Positions 9,029 through 18,259 are shown, counted from the first letter of the stretch. The stretch is DNA of 64,000 nucleotides from Sediminibacterium sp. UBA657 (GCA_002299885.1 DBOB01000022.1:1-64000), one strand, 5' to 3'. Notes: generated by a model not told the origin, from the sequence alone. Program-made: numbers and translations.

Positions 9029-9680
9029 CTAAGTAATTCATTAAGTGATGGTAATGCGCTTCAATATCATTGTGCAAAGGGGTCTTACCAAAATATTGTA
9101 CAAGTTGATAATCGTAACGTTGGAAAGTTGCTATGATTGCCTGCGCTTCGTCCTTATTGATTTTTAGCGTGATAATCATCGCCCCATTTGTTTCGTCATA
9201 ATAGCTATTCAACTGAACAATTTGCGCATTATTTGATTCAACTAATCTGGACATTTCAGCCAATGAATATTGGTATGGCGCAACCGAAAGCACAATAATT
9301 GCACCCGGTACATCCACTCCTAAAAATTTAGCCAAAGCATCGTTTAAACTCTTTTGAGGAATCATTCCAATGCATTCCTGTTGTTCATTCAATACAGGCA
9401 AAATACTCAAATGGTGTTTTGAAAATAAGTCTAAAGCTGTTAAAAAATGTGCCGTATCTAAAAGCATAATTTTTTTAAACTGATCCGATAAAACCATTAA
9501 AGCCGAAGATGCATCTGCATCCAATAAATCTGCTTTTTGTACTAAACCTAAAAAATAATCATCCTTTACAACTGCTAATTCTTGCACATCAAAATCCTCC
9601 ATACATTGTAATGCAAAACGCACTTTATCCTCTAATTGTAGCAGGGGGAAGCCTTGCACAGTAATGGTTGCAGCTAGCAT
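9021..9680 (-). CDS. CBS-domain protein
   Basis: A 219-residue cytosolic protein. Two CBS motifs (about 20-65 and 75-125, with LAVVKDDYFLGLVQKADLLD and LSILPVLNEQQECIGMI) should form a Bateman module that binds adenine nucleotides. The C-terminal ~80 residues look like an ACT-like alpha/beta fold (IIVLSVAPYQYSLAEMSRLV). Such proteins are often acetoin-utilisation AcuB-like regulators, but I cannot assign a target. It lies between the alpha/beta hydrolase (5 bases upstream) and the Omp85-like gene (8-base overlap), so it is surely part of the same transcript. Confidence 0.8.
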   Translation of the reverse strand: MLAATITVQGFPLLQLEDKVRFALQCMEDFDVQELAVVKDDYFLGLVQKADLLDADASSALMVLSDQFKKIMLLDTAHFLTALDLFSKHHLSILPVLNEQQECIGMIPQKSLNDALAKFLGVDVPGAIIVLSVAPYQYSLAEMSRLVESNNAQIVQLNSYYDETNGAMIITLKINKDEAQAIIATFQRYDYQLVQYFGKTPLHNDIEAHYHHLMNYLDV

Positions 9681-9685
9681 AATAA

Positions 9686-10447
9686 TTATTTAGCGTGTGC
9701 TTGTAAGAATTTTTCTAAGATTTGATTGAATGCAACTGGCACTTCCATCATTGGTGCGTGTCCACATTGATCAATAAATGCTAATTCGCTATTTGGAATT
9801 AACTTATGGAAATCTTCTGCCACAAATGGAGGAGTGACTTTGTCATTTTTACCCCAAATTAAAAGTGTAGGTACTTTGATCTGTCCCAATTCATCTCCTA
9901 AATTATGTCGAATGGCACTCTTTGCTAAAGCAATTATTTTAATGACTTTTATTCTGCTATTGGTTATTTCAAAAACTTCATCTACCAATTCTTTTGTAGC
10001 CACTGCTGGATCATAAAAAGTTTCGGCAGTCTTTGCTCTAATGTATTCGTAATCTCCTCTTTTTGGATAAGAATCACCCATAGCATTTTCAAACAAACCG
10101 CTACTACCTGTTAAAATCAAAGTTTTGATTTTTTCTGGGTGATTTAAAATATGCACCAATCCTACATGCCCACCTAAAGAATTGCCTAATAAATGAATCT
10201 GATTGTACCCCTTGTGATCAATAAATTGTTGCACATGTTTTGCTAACCCTTTTACAGTTGTATGTAAAAGATCAAGATCGTATAAAGGTAAAATAGGTAC
10301 AATTACTTTATGTGTATGTTTAAAATGTTCAATGAGGTCAGAGAAATTACTCAATGCGCCAAATAAACCATGTAAAAGCATTAAAGGTTCCCCTTCTCCA
10401 ACCTCCACATAATCAAATTTGCCTTCTTTTTTTATTTCGTATTCCAT
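9686..10447 (-). CDS. Alpha/beta hydrolase
   Basis: A 253-residue cytosolic alpha/beta-hydrolase fold enzyme. The nucleophile elbow GNSLGG (Ser at about 88), the acid Asp in WGKNDKVTPP (about 201) and the His in CGHAPMMEVP (about 230) form a complete triad, and the oxyanion motif HGLFG lies near residue 26. The sequence resembles esterases and C-C hydrolases such as MhpC and menaquinone-pathway MenH, but the substrate is not evident. It has no signal peptide. It is followed closely by the CBS-domain gene on the same strand. Confidence 0.85.
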   Translation of the reverse strand: MEYEIKKEGKFDYVEVGEGEPLMLLHGLFGALSNFSDLIEHFKHTHKVIVPILPLYDLDLLHTTVKGLAKHVQQFIDHKGYNQIHLLGNSLGGHVGLVHILNHPEKIKTLILTGSSGLFENAMGDSYPKRGDYEYIRAKTAETFYDPAVATKELVDEVFEITNSRIKVIKIIALAKSAIRHNLGDELGQIKVPTLLIWGKNDKVTPPFVAEDFHKLIPNSELAFIDQCGHAPMMEVPVAFNQILEKFLQAHAK

Positions 10448-10507
10448 AAAATTTTTAACGATTAAGTCGTTGCTATAAAGATACTTATTTCAGATTAAAT
10501 AAACTGA

Positions 10508-11035
10508 TTATACCTTTTCTTGTAATTGATTGGAAAATTGAGCCAAAGTTTGCTTGATAAAAGGAAGCCATTCACTCAATTTAGCCATAAAATAGGGCCA
10601 CCATTTGGCTAAGTAGCTGTAACTCATAGATGCGTCCATGGTGGATTTCTCAACCACCCCTAATAAACTCATAAAATAGATGAATGCGCTTAAAATTGTA
10701 CCATAAATTAAGGTATAAAGGACCATGCCTAGAAGCTTATTTAACCAACCAAGCATCAACCAATCAGCAGTTTGTTGTAAGAGACCAGTCATCCATCTTA
10801 AAATAAGCATGACGCCAATTAAAACAATTAAGAAGGATATAAATGGAAGCCAATAAGAAGTGATCTTAGTATAAATTTTTAATTGACTTGCTACAAATCC
10901 TGCAAACTGAAAAGCAAGCACCACACCAATCATCAAGGAGAAAAAAGAAATAATAGCTTTTATCAAACCATTTCGATACCCTTGTAATAAGGCTAAAATC
11001 AGGATTGTACCTGCTAATAAATCTAACCAATTCAT
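10508..11035 (-). CDS. CvpA-family membrane protein
   Basis: A 175-residue inner-membrane protein with four predicted membrane segments (about 4-22, 27-50, 62-85 and 100-125), beginning MNWLDLLAGTILILALLQGYRNGLI, the typical CvpA start (xxWxDxxxxxxxxxxxxxGxxxGxI). CvpA proteins are linked to colicin V production, envelope homeostasis and biofilm in other bacteria, but the biochemical role is unresolved. The ATG overlaps the stop of the upstream YqeY-like gene by one base, showing tight translational coupling. Confidence 0.82.
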   Translation of the reverse strand: MNWLDLLAGTILILALLQGYRNGLIKAIISFFSLMIGVVLAFQFAGFVASQLKIYTKITSYWLPFISFLIVLIGVMLILRWMTGLLQQTADWLMLGWLNKLLGMVLYTLIYGTILSAFIYFMSLLGVVEKSTMDASMSYSYLAKWWPYFMAKLSEWLPFIKQTLAQFSNQLQEKV

Positions 11036-11487
11036 TAGGTTGTCAATGCATTTTTAGCAACAGCTGCAATTAATTTACCATCTGCCTTGCCCGCTAATTG
11101 TTTTGATGCTACACCCATCACTTTTCCTAAATCTTGTGGACCAGCAGCGCCTAATTCCTTTACAATAGCTTCTACAGCTGCTTTTACTTCGTCCTCTGTC
11201 ATTTGAACTGGCAGAAATTTTTCGATCACTGCAATTTCTTCTGACTCTTTTTCTGCTAAATCTGCACGGTTTTGTTCTTGGAATATTGTCAATGAGTCTC
11301 TTCTTTGCTTCACTAGTTTTTGCAATAATTTCATTTCCCCATCTTCTGAAATGGCACCATTGGCACCTGGTTCAGTTTTTGCTTTGATAATTTCTGCTTT
11401 GATAGCACGAAGTCCTCTTAACAATGCCTCATCTTTATTTTTCATTGCGTCTTTCATTAAAGACATCACATCAAGTTCTAAACTCAT
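11035..11487 (-). CDS. GatB/YqeY domain protein
   Basis: A 150-residue cytosolic protein that is entirely a YqeY domain, related to the C-terminal tRNA-binding domain of the amidotransferase subunit GatB. Motifs visible are SLMKDAMKNKDEALLRGLRAIKAEI near the N-terminus, EEIAVIEKFLPVQMTEDEV in the middle and a C-terminal GKVMGVASKQLAGKADGKLI helix pair. Length is normal for the family. Its function as a stand-alone protein is not established; it may interact with tRNA. It is coupled to the CvpA gene downstream. Confidence 0.92.
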   Translation of the reverse strand: MSLELDVMSLMKDAMKNKDEALLRGLRAIKAEIIKAKTEPGANGAISEDGEMKLLQKLVKQRRDSLTIFQEQNRADLAEKESEEIAVIEKFLPVQMTEDEVKAAVEAIVKELGAAGPQDLGKVMGVASKQLAGKADGKLIAAVAKNALTT

Positions 11488-11517
11488 AAGATTATAATTT
11501 AATTTTTTTAGTACAAA

Positions 11518-11865
11518 TTATTTTGCACCCTGTTCTAATTGACTTGCTCTAAACTGATTGTAAAATGTTTTTGCAAAAGTTTTAAATGATTCGGCAAGTG
11601 CTTTGTCTTGAGTCGCTCTTAAGTAAGAATCGCTCATACCCATCAGATTTTGATAAAAAAAGTCTGCCATCTCGTCAACCATCATGTCCTTCGTCCATAA
11701 GTCTATGCGTAAGGCAGTTTTGTCTGTTGGATCCCAGAATGTCAACATCATTGCCCTTGCAGCCTGTGCTTCATGAGCTGTACTATCGGTGGCTGACCAG
11801 TCGATGGATTGGGGTATTTTTTGTTCGTCTAATTGAATTTTTACCTGAATGGTTGATTCGTGCAT
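11518..11865 (-). CDS. gldC: Gliding motility protein GldC
   Basis: A 115-residue cytosolic protein. It matches GldC of Flavobacterium along its length: an N-terminal IQVKIQLDEQKIPQSIDWSATDS segment, the conserved MMLTFWDPTDKTALRIDLWTKDM core and a C-terminal helical region. GldC is an accessory factor for Bacteroidota gliding motility and the associated type IX secretion machinery; its precise action is unknown. It is 30 bases upstream of the YqeY-like gene. Two tandem -7 boxes precede it. Other gld genes are not in this window. Confidence 0.88.
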   Translation of the reverse strand: MHESTIQVKIQLDEQKIPQSIDWSATDSTAHEAQAARAMMLTFWDPTDKTALRIDLWTKDMMVDEMADFFYQNLMGMSDSYLRATQDKALAESFKTFAKTFYNQFRASQLEQGAK

Positions 11866-11882
11866 AGCTTAAAATTGTGCCA

Positions 11883-11898
11883 CAAAAATACAAAAATA
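11883..11898 (-). promoter_or_regulatory. Tandem -7 boxes upstream of gldC
   Basis: On the minus strand 11898-11883 reads TATTTTTG twice in direct succession. Both copies match TAnnTTTG exactly. They lie 17-32 bases before the gldC ATG and would give a short leader. The doubled box could give two start points 8 bases apart. Confidence 0.5.
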
Positions 11899-11916
11899 TT
11901 GGCGAATAAGGCCAAC

Positions 11917-12939
11917 CTATACCAAGTCCCTTGGCCACACTATGGTTGCTTTTTGTTGAAATTGACTTATTTCAGATTGAATGGCATTTTGAATTTCAAT
12001 GCCCTTGGCAGCACGGTACATTTCGTCCTTGTAGTACAATTTAAAATGATTCGCTAAAAGATCGGGTTGTTTAAAATCAAAATATTCACCCGACTTGGCC
12101 ATTTCAGAAGCAATAAAATGAATGTCAGGATTTTCTTGATGCAATAAAAAAGGAATCTGATAGCGCATGCTATAGGTTAAAAACTGAAAGCGATGGCTAT
12201 TCATTGCACTGAAGATAGTAAGGTATGCAGCAGCAATCCACTCTAATGTAAAATTAGTAATAGTAACTAATTCAACAGCGTCTCTATATTTATAGCCTAA
12301 TAATAAATTGGCCGCTTTCTCTTTATCGGCTTCTGTATCTAACACAAAAACAAGCGACATGGTACTTAGCTGCCATTTTTTAAATACAGAAAATGCTTTC
12401 ACAATTGGCAGGATGTCATGACTGTCCACAAATGCAAGTAGGTATTGATTTCCATCTGTTAATGCGCTTCTCACTGGTGCCAATTGCGCCCATTCAAAAC
12501 TAGGCAAGGGCGCTTTTTCAAGATACAGTCTGGTTACTCCTGTTCTGTTTTGTGCATGCCATTCGTCCAAAGCCAAGACTTGTTTTGCACCTTGCATTGT
12601 TTTATTAAAACGCTTTTTTTCAAGTAACAATTTAAGCCAACTTAAATGACCAGTAAGATGTGGTAAAGTCAAAGGGATAAAATAGGAAGGAATTTGCTTT
12701 GCCCATATAGCAACAGGACTAAAATGTATCAAAGCATTTGAACTACTTGCTGCTATCAATTGCTTTGTAGCATCTGGATGCACCCATTCAGCCCCTTTAA
12801 TTTCGGTAGGTTTTGGCAAAGTAGAAACAAGATAGATGCTATGTTCTGCAACAGACATGCCCAAAAGATCTAATAATAGTGGCTCCAAAATAGAAAGATT
12901 GGATACATAAACATCATCAAGCTGTATAAAAATGCGCAT
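11917..12939 (-). CDS. Glycosyltransferase-like protein (divergent)
   Basis: A 340-residue cytosolic protein without a signal peptide. Its plan suggests a GT-B fold: an N-terminal Rossmann-like half to ~150 (MRIFIQLDDVYVSNLSILEPL) and a C-terminal half with strands such as YLLAFVDSHDILPIVKAFSVF. The usual family 4 E-x7-E signature is not obvious, and I do not recognise an activity, so it may be a degenerate or structural relative. The ATG at 12939 is preferred over an upstream TTG because the -7 box at 12943-12950 ends 3 bases before it. It is divergent from the MerR gene. Confidence 0.55.
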   Translation of the reverse strand: MRIFIQLDDVYVSNLSILEPLLLDLLGMSVAEHSIYLVSTLPKPTEIKGAEWVHPDATKQLIAASSSNALIHFSPVAIWAKQIPSYFIPLTLPHLTGHLSWLKLLLEKKRFNKTMQGAKQVLALDEWHAQNRTGVTRLYLEKAPLPSFEWAQLAPVRSALTDGNQYLLAFVDSHDILPIVKAFSVFKKWQLSTMSLVFVLDTEADKEKAANLLLGYKYRDAVELVTITNFTLEWIAAAYLTIFSAMNSHRFQFLTYSMRYQIPFLLHQENPDIHFIASEMAKSGEYFDFKQPDLLANHFKLYYKDEMYRAAKGIEIQNAIQSEISQFQQKATIVWPRDLV

Positions 12940-12942
12940 AGG

Positions 12943-12950
12943 CAAAATTA
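12943..12950 (-). promoter_or_regulatory. -7 box 3 bases before the glycosyltransferase-like gene
   Basis: Minus-strand 12950-12943 reads TAATTTTG, followed by CCT and the ATG. This fits a leaderless transcript and decides the start codon. It is divergent from the MerR promoter about 65 bases away. Confidence 0.5.
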
Positions 12951-13012
12951 ATACATACTTAACAATTTATCCACCAATCATTTGTAGTGGTGAGTTGGAC
13001 ATATTAGTATCC

Positions 13013-13020
13013 TACCTTTG
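13013..13020 (+). promoter_or_regulatory. -7 box 4 bases before the MerR gene
   Basis: TACCTTTG at 13013-13020 is followed by GCTT and the ATG at 13025. A TTG at 12995-12997 could be the -33 element, though the 15-base spacer is short. The box lies downstream of an in-frame start at 12932, which argues that the shorter protein is the real one. Confidence 0.6.
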
Positions 13021-13024
13021 GCTT

Positions 13025-13651
13025 ATGGCAGAACCGCTTAAGCAATTAGATTTATTTGGCACGGAGGCATCAACTCCTGTGCATATTGCTGCGCCTAAAC
13101 AAGCCAAAAGTATCAAGCAAAAAAAATCATTGCCTCAATACCGAAAGCCTGTTTACCAAACTGAGTCGGTCCTAGTTGAAACAACAGTGAATGAGTCTGA
13201 TACTGATTTGCCTACTGTATCAAGAACGCCAATGGCTTATGTGAACAGAAATATTTTACATAAAAGAGGCAGGATGGCTTTTGCTGATATGGATCAAGAA
13301 ATTGATAAAATCAATGTGCCCGATGCCAGCACCTTAGCTAAAAAATTGTACTACCCAATTGGAGAAGTAGCAGGATGGTTTAATGTAAACACATCATTGA
13401 TTCGTTATTGGGAAAAAGAGTTCAAACAATTACAGCCACGTAAAACAAGAAAAGGGGATCGTTTATTTCGTGCACAGGACATTGAATTTTTAAAACAGAT
13501 CTATTACTTACTAAGAGAAAAAAAGTATTCCATTGATGGGGCGAAAACTTATTTGAAAAACAATAAAGAAAAAGCCAATAAAGACCTATCCTTAATGACC
13601 AATTTAAAAGAGATTAAAAACTTTTTGATTTCTTTGAAGGCAAGTCTTTAA
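13025..13651 (+). CDS. MerR-family transcriptional regulator
   Basis: A 208-residue protein. The N-terminal ~100 residues are polar, Lys/Thr-rich and probably disordered. The C-terminal part is a MerR winged helix-turn-helix (about 110-180): YPIGEVAGWFNVNTSLIRYWEKEF, then a Lys/Arg wing (RKTRKGDRLFRAQDIEFLKQI) and a YLLREKKYSIDGAKTYL helix. There is no cysteine-bearing effector domain, so it is not a classical metal-sensing MerR. It could be a global regulator in Bacteroidota, but the targets are unknown. The start at 13025 is set by the promoter just upstream. It converges with mscS (4-base gap). Confidence 0.88.
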   Translation: MAEPLKQLDLFGTEASTPVHIAAPKQAKSIKQKKSLPQYRKPVYQTESVLVETTVNESDTDLPTVSRTPMAYVNRNILHKRGRMAFADMDQEIDKINVPDASTLAKKLYYPIGEVAGWFNVNTSLIRYWEKEFKQLQPRKTRKGDRLFRAQDIEFLKQIYYLLREKKYSIDGAKTYLKNNKEKANKDLSLMTNLKEIKNFLISLKASL

Positions 13652-13655
13652 GCAA

Positions 13656-14717
13656 CTATCCTTTATCAGAAAATTGAATTTGATTTGCATTCGCATACTC
13701 AATAGCAGCAAGGTTAATACGCTCTCTAAGCATTTGAAAAGCATCTATATCCATTTGTATATTCACTAAACATTCTACATGCAATGCGTGGTGTTGCTTC
13801 CCTGATTCTGATACGAAAACTTGATAGCTATTCAAATCATTTTCGGACTTTAAAAAATTACGCAGATGATTTGCAAAATCTGCCAATGCTTGTGCAGTAG
13901 TAGTTACGCTTAGTTGTAAATCCATTTCGATCCTACGCTCAGATCTTAGTGATATATTATCTACAATAGAATCGACCATTTGTTTATTGGGAACCGAAAT
14001 AAAAGTTTTTTCTTGTGTGCGTATGCGCGTACTTCTTAATCCAATTTTTTCGATCGTGCCAGTAAAGTTATTCACTTTAACTAAATCCCCAATAGAGAAA
14101 GGCTTATCAAAAAAGATAATAAAGGAGGCAATAATATTTTCTAAACTTTCTCTGGTAGACAAAGCAATTGCAGCACCAACAATACTCAAGCTTGTAACAA
14201 GATTTCCAATATTTTCGTTAAAGACATATCGCAATATCAAAAGAACACCAAAGATGTAGATGATTACTTTAAAGAAATCTCTGAAAAATAAAATCAATTG
14301 GTCATCGGATAAATCTTTAGTGAGCCTTGCTTTATTCTCTAATATGATCGCAATAAATTCGAGTGTTCTAAGGCTTACTCTAATCAAGAGTATAATAAAC
14401 ATCAATTTAATTACTGAATCAATTAGCTGCTGCAAACTCAATTTAAATAGGTTCAAATCCCATGCGGCAGGAAACTTTAATTCATAGATAGCAATAATCG
14501 CAACCAAAAACAGTAAGAACTGTTCAATTGGAACAATTAATCGGTGTACATGATTTTTTCTTAACTCTGAATGGTTCTGCTTGTCGACCCAAGTGTAAAT
14601 TATACTTGCAAAAAAACGAGAGACCAATCGCTTAATCAGCAATGTAACGATTAAGATTGCAGCTACAAATAAATAGCTTCTTATAGAATTGCTTAATATG
14701 ATTTGATCGATATTCAT
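13656..14717 (-). CDS. MscS-family mechanosensitive ion channel
   Basis: A 353-residue inner-membrane protein. About four membrane segments occur (near 15-35, 65-85, 100-125 and 150-180), the last being the pore-lining helix with Gly/Ala-rich GNLVTSLSIVGAAIALSTRE, then the MscS beta domain beginning IIASFIIFFDKPFSIGDLVKV (about 195-255). This order is typical of the small-conductance channel that releases solutes on hypo-osmotic shock. The C-terminal alpha/beta domain (to 353) is present. It is 4 bases downstream of lpxH on the same strand. Confidence 0.92.
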   Translation of the reverse strand: MNIDQIILSNSIRSYLFVAAILIVTLLIKRLVSRFFASIIYTWVDKQNHSELRKNHVHRLIVPIEQFLLFLVAIIAIYELKFPAAWDLNLFKLSLQQLIDSVIKLMFIILLIRVSLRTLEFIAIILENKARLTKDLSDDQLILFFRDFFKVIIYIFGVLLILRYVFNENIGNLVTSLSIVGAAIALSTRESLENIIASFIIFFDKPFSIGDLVKVNNFTGTIEKIGLRSTRIRTQEKTFISVPNKQMVDSIVDNISLRSERRIEMDLQLSVTTTAQALADFANHLRNFLKSENDLNSYQVFVSESGKQHHALHVECLVNIQMDIDAFQMLRERINLAAIEYANANQIQFSDKG

Positions 14718-14721
14718 TGGC

Positions 14722-15480
14722 TTATGCTTCCCAAGTTAATAATTGCAAATCTGTGCCGTCGAAAACAGCATAGGTATTTAAACGAATCCAATCCCCTAAA
14801 TTAATGTACCTACTTTTATCACTGATTTTTAAATCAATTGCGTAGTGACGATGGCCGAATATGAAATAATCAACTGCCATGGTTTTTGCTTTTTCTTTGG
14901 TATACAGTATCAACCATTCTTTGTCTTCTCCTAAAAATAATTCATCTGCGTTGCCCGTTTTAGCACGACTTTTTCGGCTAAAATAATTGGCTAACTGTAT
15001 GCCTGCATCGGGATGCAACCATCTAAATAACCATTGACAAATAGGATTCGTAAATATTTTTTTCAAACGCTTATACCCCTCGTCTCCAGGGCCTAGGCCA
15101 TCCCCATGTCCTATCAAGAATTGTTTATTTTGGATGGTAAAAGTTTGCGGTTCAAAATAAAGTTTTGCATTCAATTCCTTTGACAAATAATCCTGCATCC
15201 ACAAATCATGGTTACCAGTAAATATATGTAACTGAATACCTTCGTCCGCTATTTGTGCAAGGGTGCCTAAAATTCTAACAAAACCTTTTGGCACGACTGT
15301 TTTGTATTCAAACCAAAAATCAAAAATATCGCCTACAATAAATATGATACCAGCATCTTTACGTGCATCTTGTAAAAAGCGCACCAAGCGATCTTCTCTT
15401 TTTCTACTTTCTGTATCATTGGGCGCACCTAAATGAAAGTCAGAAAGAAAATACACTTTTTTGCCAGTTTCCAATACCAT
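14722..15480 (-). CDS. lpxH: UDP-2,3-diacylglucosamine diphosphatase (LpxH-type)
   Basis: Hydrolyses UDP-2,3-diacylglucosamine to lipid X in lipid A synthesis; peripheral at the inner membrane. The 252-residue metallophosphoesterase shows all metal-binding blocks: LSDFHLGAP (about 12-20), GDIFDFWFE (about 50-58), TGNHDLWM (about 86-93), GHGDGLGPGD (about 124-133) and FGHRHYAID (about 208-216). Length suits LpxH. LpxH and the related LpxG are both used in bacteria; LpxH is preferred from the motif spacing. Neighbours are mscS and the LUD gene. Confidence 0.85.
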   Translation of the reverse strand: MVLETGKKVYFLSDFHLGAPNDTESRKREDRLVRFLQDARKDAGIIFIVGDIFDFWFEYKTVVPKGFVRILGTLAQIADEGIQLHIFTGNHDLWMQDYLSKELNAKLYFEPQTFTIQNKQFLIGHGDGLGPGDEGYKRLKKIFTNPICQWLFRWLHPDAGIQLANYFSRKSRAKTGNADELFLGEDKEWLILYTKEKAKTMAVDYFIFGHRHYAIDLKISDKSRYINLGDWIRLNTYAVFDGTDLQLLTWEA

Positions 15481-15507
15481 GTAAGGAGGTTAATTTGATT
15501 AAAGGTA

Positions 15508-16149
15508 CTAAACCGGTGTATTATCAATTAAAAAACAATACACTTCTTTAGGACCGTGTACGCCAACCACTAATGTTTTTTCAATATCTGCTGTTCGGCT
15601 AGGCCCAGTTGCAAAACTAATCATAGAAGGAAAACCTTCTGGGTTGTTTTTAAATTGAACTAAGCTATCCGCTATATCATAGACCAATTGATCCGCATAT
15701 GCAATACAAATATGAATAGGGGCATAGACACTAGCAGTCCTTCCACTTGCATCTTTACTGCTTAATACAATGGTACCCGTTCTAGCCACTAAATGCGTAC
15801 ATAATGTAATTGCTGCGTCGCATTCTGCTAAGTCATCTGTTGTTACAGGGTCAAATTGCAAAGGACGTAATGAAGACAACCAATCCGTTTCTTTTGAATA
15901 TATTTTATTCCAACCCTTCGCAATCATCAAGGCATTCAATTGTGCAATCAATTCATGCTCGTCGGCACAATACACAAATTTGCCCAAGAGTTCAGTGAAC
16001 TTTTGAGCAAACTCAATCGCCATTTCTTTTTCAGTTGGGATAAATGTAGGCGTATCAGCTACCTGATCTGGAAAAGGAACAGGCACTGGATCTTTCAATG
16101 CCTGTTTTATCTTTTGTAATATTTTTTGTCTTGCGCCTTGCGATTCCAT
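15508..16149 (-). CDS. LUD-domain protein (LutC-like)
   Basis: A 213-residue cytosolic LUD domain protein. LutC family features are the N-terminal QKIKQALKDPV stretch, an acidic ECDAAITLCTHLVARTGTIVL core, and a C-terminal FATGPSRTADIEKTLVVGVHGPKEVYCFLID. In Bacillus, LutC is one of three subunits of the lactate-oxidising LutABC complex. LutA and LutB are not in this window, so an independent role is possible. The gene lies directly downstream of ftsH (7-base gap). Confidence 0.85.
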   Translation of the reverse strand: MESQGARQKILQKIKQALKDPVPVPFPDQVADTPTFIPTEKEMAIEFAQKFTELLGKFVYCADEHELIAQLNALMIAKGWNKIYSKETDWLSSLRPLQFDPVTTDDLAECDAAITLCTHLVARTGTIVLSSKDASGRTASVYAPIHICIAYADQLVYDIADSLVQFKNNPEGFPSMISFATGPSRTADIEKTLVVGVHGPKEVYCFLIDNTPV

Positions 16150-16156
16150 TTATAAC

Positions 16157-18259
16157 TTATTCGTTATGATCTGTTGCGTCTGCTGCATGAATAGTTGCGT
16201 TTGCATTTTCAATCACATCATCAGATCGATCTGAAGGCGTTTCAACAGTTGTTTCATTTGGAGCAAATTGATTGTCTGCATTGGCAGCGACTGTTGTCTC
16301 TTCAAGGATTTTCTTTTCTTCAAATGGACGGTCACCAATCAATTCCTCTACATCAGACTTATGTAATACTTCTCTTGTTAATAATGCTTGAGCCAGCTTC
16401 TCCACTTCTTCTTTTTTAGATTGTAATAAATCTAAAGTTCTGTGGTAGGCAGCATCAATCATCTTGCGAACTTCTTCGTCAATGATTTTTCCTGTCTCTT
16501 CACTGAATGGTTTTTGGAAAGTATTTTCTTGAGACGGATCGTAGAAACTTACATTACCAATTTTATCATTCATACCATAAGTGGTTACCATCGAGTAAGC
16601 CATCTTGGTAATTTGTTGTAAATCGTTAGAAGCGCCTGTTGAAATACGACCAAAGAAAATTTGTTCAGCAGCACGTCCACCCAATGTCATACACATTTGA
16701 TCGGTCAATTGCTCAATCGTATATAAGTATTGTTCCTTAGGTGTGTACTGCGCGTAACCTAATGCAGCCGTACCTCTTGGCACAATCGTAACTTTCAATA
16801 AAGGATAAGCGTGTTCTAAGAACCAGCCACAAATTGCATGTCCTGCTTCATGGTAGGCAATCACTTCTTTCTCTTCCTTAGAAATAATTTTATTTTTCTT
16901 TTCTAATCCACCAATGACTCTGTCAATCGCATCTTGGAAGTCTTTCATCTCTACACCAGTCTTTCCTTTACGTGCTGCAATCAAAGCTGCTTCGTTACAA
17001 ACATTCGCAATATCTGCACCCGCAAAACCTGGTGTTTGTTCAGCCAATTTATGCACGTCTAAACTTTCAGATACCTTGATTGGACCTAAGTGCACTTTAA
17101 ATATTTCTTCACGACCTTTTACATCTGGACGATCAATTGAAATCTGACGATCAAAACGTCCTGGTCTTAATAAGGCAGAATCCAATACATCTGGACGATT
17201 GGTAGCAGCAAGGATAATAATACCAGTGTCTCCACCAAATCCATCCATCTCTACTAACAATTGGTTCAATGTATTCTCGCGTTCGTCATTACTCATCATG
17301 GCATTCTTACCACGAGCACGACCAATCGCATCAATCTCATCAATGAATATAATACAAGGCGCTTTTTCACGTGCTTGTTTGAATAAATCACGCACTCTAC
17401 TTGCACCAACACCTACAAACATCTCCACAAAGTCGGAACCACTTAAACTAAAGAAAGGCACTTGTGCTTCTCCAGCCATGGCTTTTGCCAATAAAGTTTT
17501 ACCTGTACCTGGTGGGCCTATTAACAATGCACCTTTTGGAATTTTACCTCCAAGGGCTGTATATTTTTTTGGTTGTTTTAAGAAGTCTACAATCTCCATC
17601 ACTTCTTCTTTTGCTTCTTCTAATCCAGCAACATCTGCAAAAGTAATATTCACTTTCGTGCCACCTTTTTCGAATAAGGTTGCTTTTGATTTACCAACAT
17701 TAAAGATGCCACCAGGTCCACCGCCACTTCCTCCGCCACCGCCCATCTTACGCATCATCACCATCCAAATAACCACAATGATTAACATCGTAAATATAGT
17801 GTTGGCAATTGGTCCAAACCACTCCCCTTCCTTGATGGTGTTTTGTGGTACTTCCTGAATACTTTTTTGTTCGTAGAATTTTTGTAAACGCTCGTTGAAA
17901 CTATTCCAATCGGTTACACTAAACTCAAACAATGGCACCCCTTTTACTTTTGCTTTATCTAATTTCTTTTTAAACTTTTGTACATAGTAGTCCTTGTGAA
18001 TACTATCTACTTTGATATATACACGAACGATTTCTTTGTTTTGAACAAGGTCAATACGCTCCACATCACCTCGCATCAACATCACTTGCTTGAACTCTTG
18101 TTCAGTCGTGGTGGTTAATTCGGGTGTCATTTGAAAAAATCGAGCCGAGAAAAGGGACAATGCAATAAGTCCATATATCCAATAGATATTGAACTTGGGC
18201 ATTTTAGGTCCATCCCCCAAAGGCGAATTCTTCTTTTTATTATTTTTTGACTCTGACAT
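16157..18259 (-). CDS. ftsH: ATP-dependent zinc metalloprotease FtsH
   Basis: Membrane-anchored AAA protease that degrades misfolded membrane proteins and short-lived regulators. The 700-residue protein has a membrane segment at about 24-42, an extracytoplasmic domain, a second segment at about 150-170 followed by a Gly-rich linker, Walker A GPPGTGKT at 248-255, Walker B IIFIDEID at 303-310, the second region of homology (ATNRPDVLDSALLRPGRFDR) and the zinc site HEAGH at 470-474. The C-terminal tail (about 650-700) is acidic and Asn/Thr-rich. LutC follows at 7 bases, and rsfS precedes it by 66 bases. Confidence 0.97.
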   Translation of the reverse strand: MSESKNNKKKNSPLGDGPKMPKFNIYWIYGLIALSLFSARFFQMTPELTTTTEQEFKQVMLMRGDVERIDLVQNKEIVRVYIKVDSIHKDYYVQKFKKKLDKAKVKGVPLFEFSVTDWNSFNERLQKFYEQKSIQEVPQNTIKEGEWFGPIANTIFTMLIIVVIWMVMMRKMGGGGGSGGGPGGIFNVGKSKATLFEKGGTKVNITFADVAGLEEAKEEVMEIVDFLKQPKKYTALGGKIPKGALLIGPPGTGKTLLAKAMAGEAQVPFFSLSGSDFVEMFVGVGASRVRDLFKQAREKAPCIIFIDEIDAIGRARGKNAMMSNDERENTLNQLLVEMDGFGGDTGIIILAATNRPDVLDSALLRPGRFDRQISIDRPDVKGREEIFKVHLGPIKVSESLDVHKLAEQTPGFAGADIANVCNEAALIAARKGKTGVEMKDFQDAIDRVIGGLEKKNKIISKEEKEVIAYHEAGHAICGWFLEHAYPLLKVTIVPRGTAALGYAQYTPKEQYLYTIEQLTDQMCMTLGGRAAEQIFFGRISTGASNDLQQITKMAYSMVTTYGMNDKIGNVSFYDPSQENTFQKPFSEETGKIIDEEVRKMIDAAYHRTLDLLQSKKEEVEKLAQALLTREVLHKSDVEELIGDRPFEEKKILEETTVAANADNQFAPNETTVETPSDRSDDVIENANATIHAADATDHNE

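Noticed and set aside
12932..13024. Extended N-terminus of the MerR protein (31 extra residues)
   Set aside because: A -7 box (13013-13020) lies between this start and the ATG at 13025, so the extended start would precede transcription.
17199..17858. Plus-strand open frame of 219 codons opposite ftsH
   Set aside because: It lies entirely antisense to the AAA domain of ftsH, has no family resemblance and has a Pro/Ser-rich composition typical of mirror frames.
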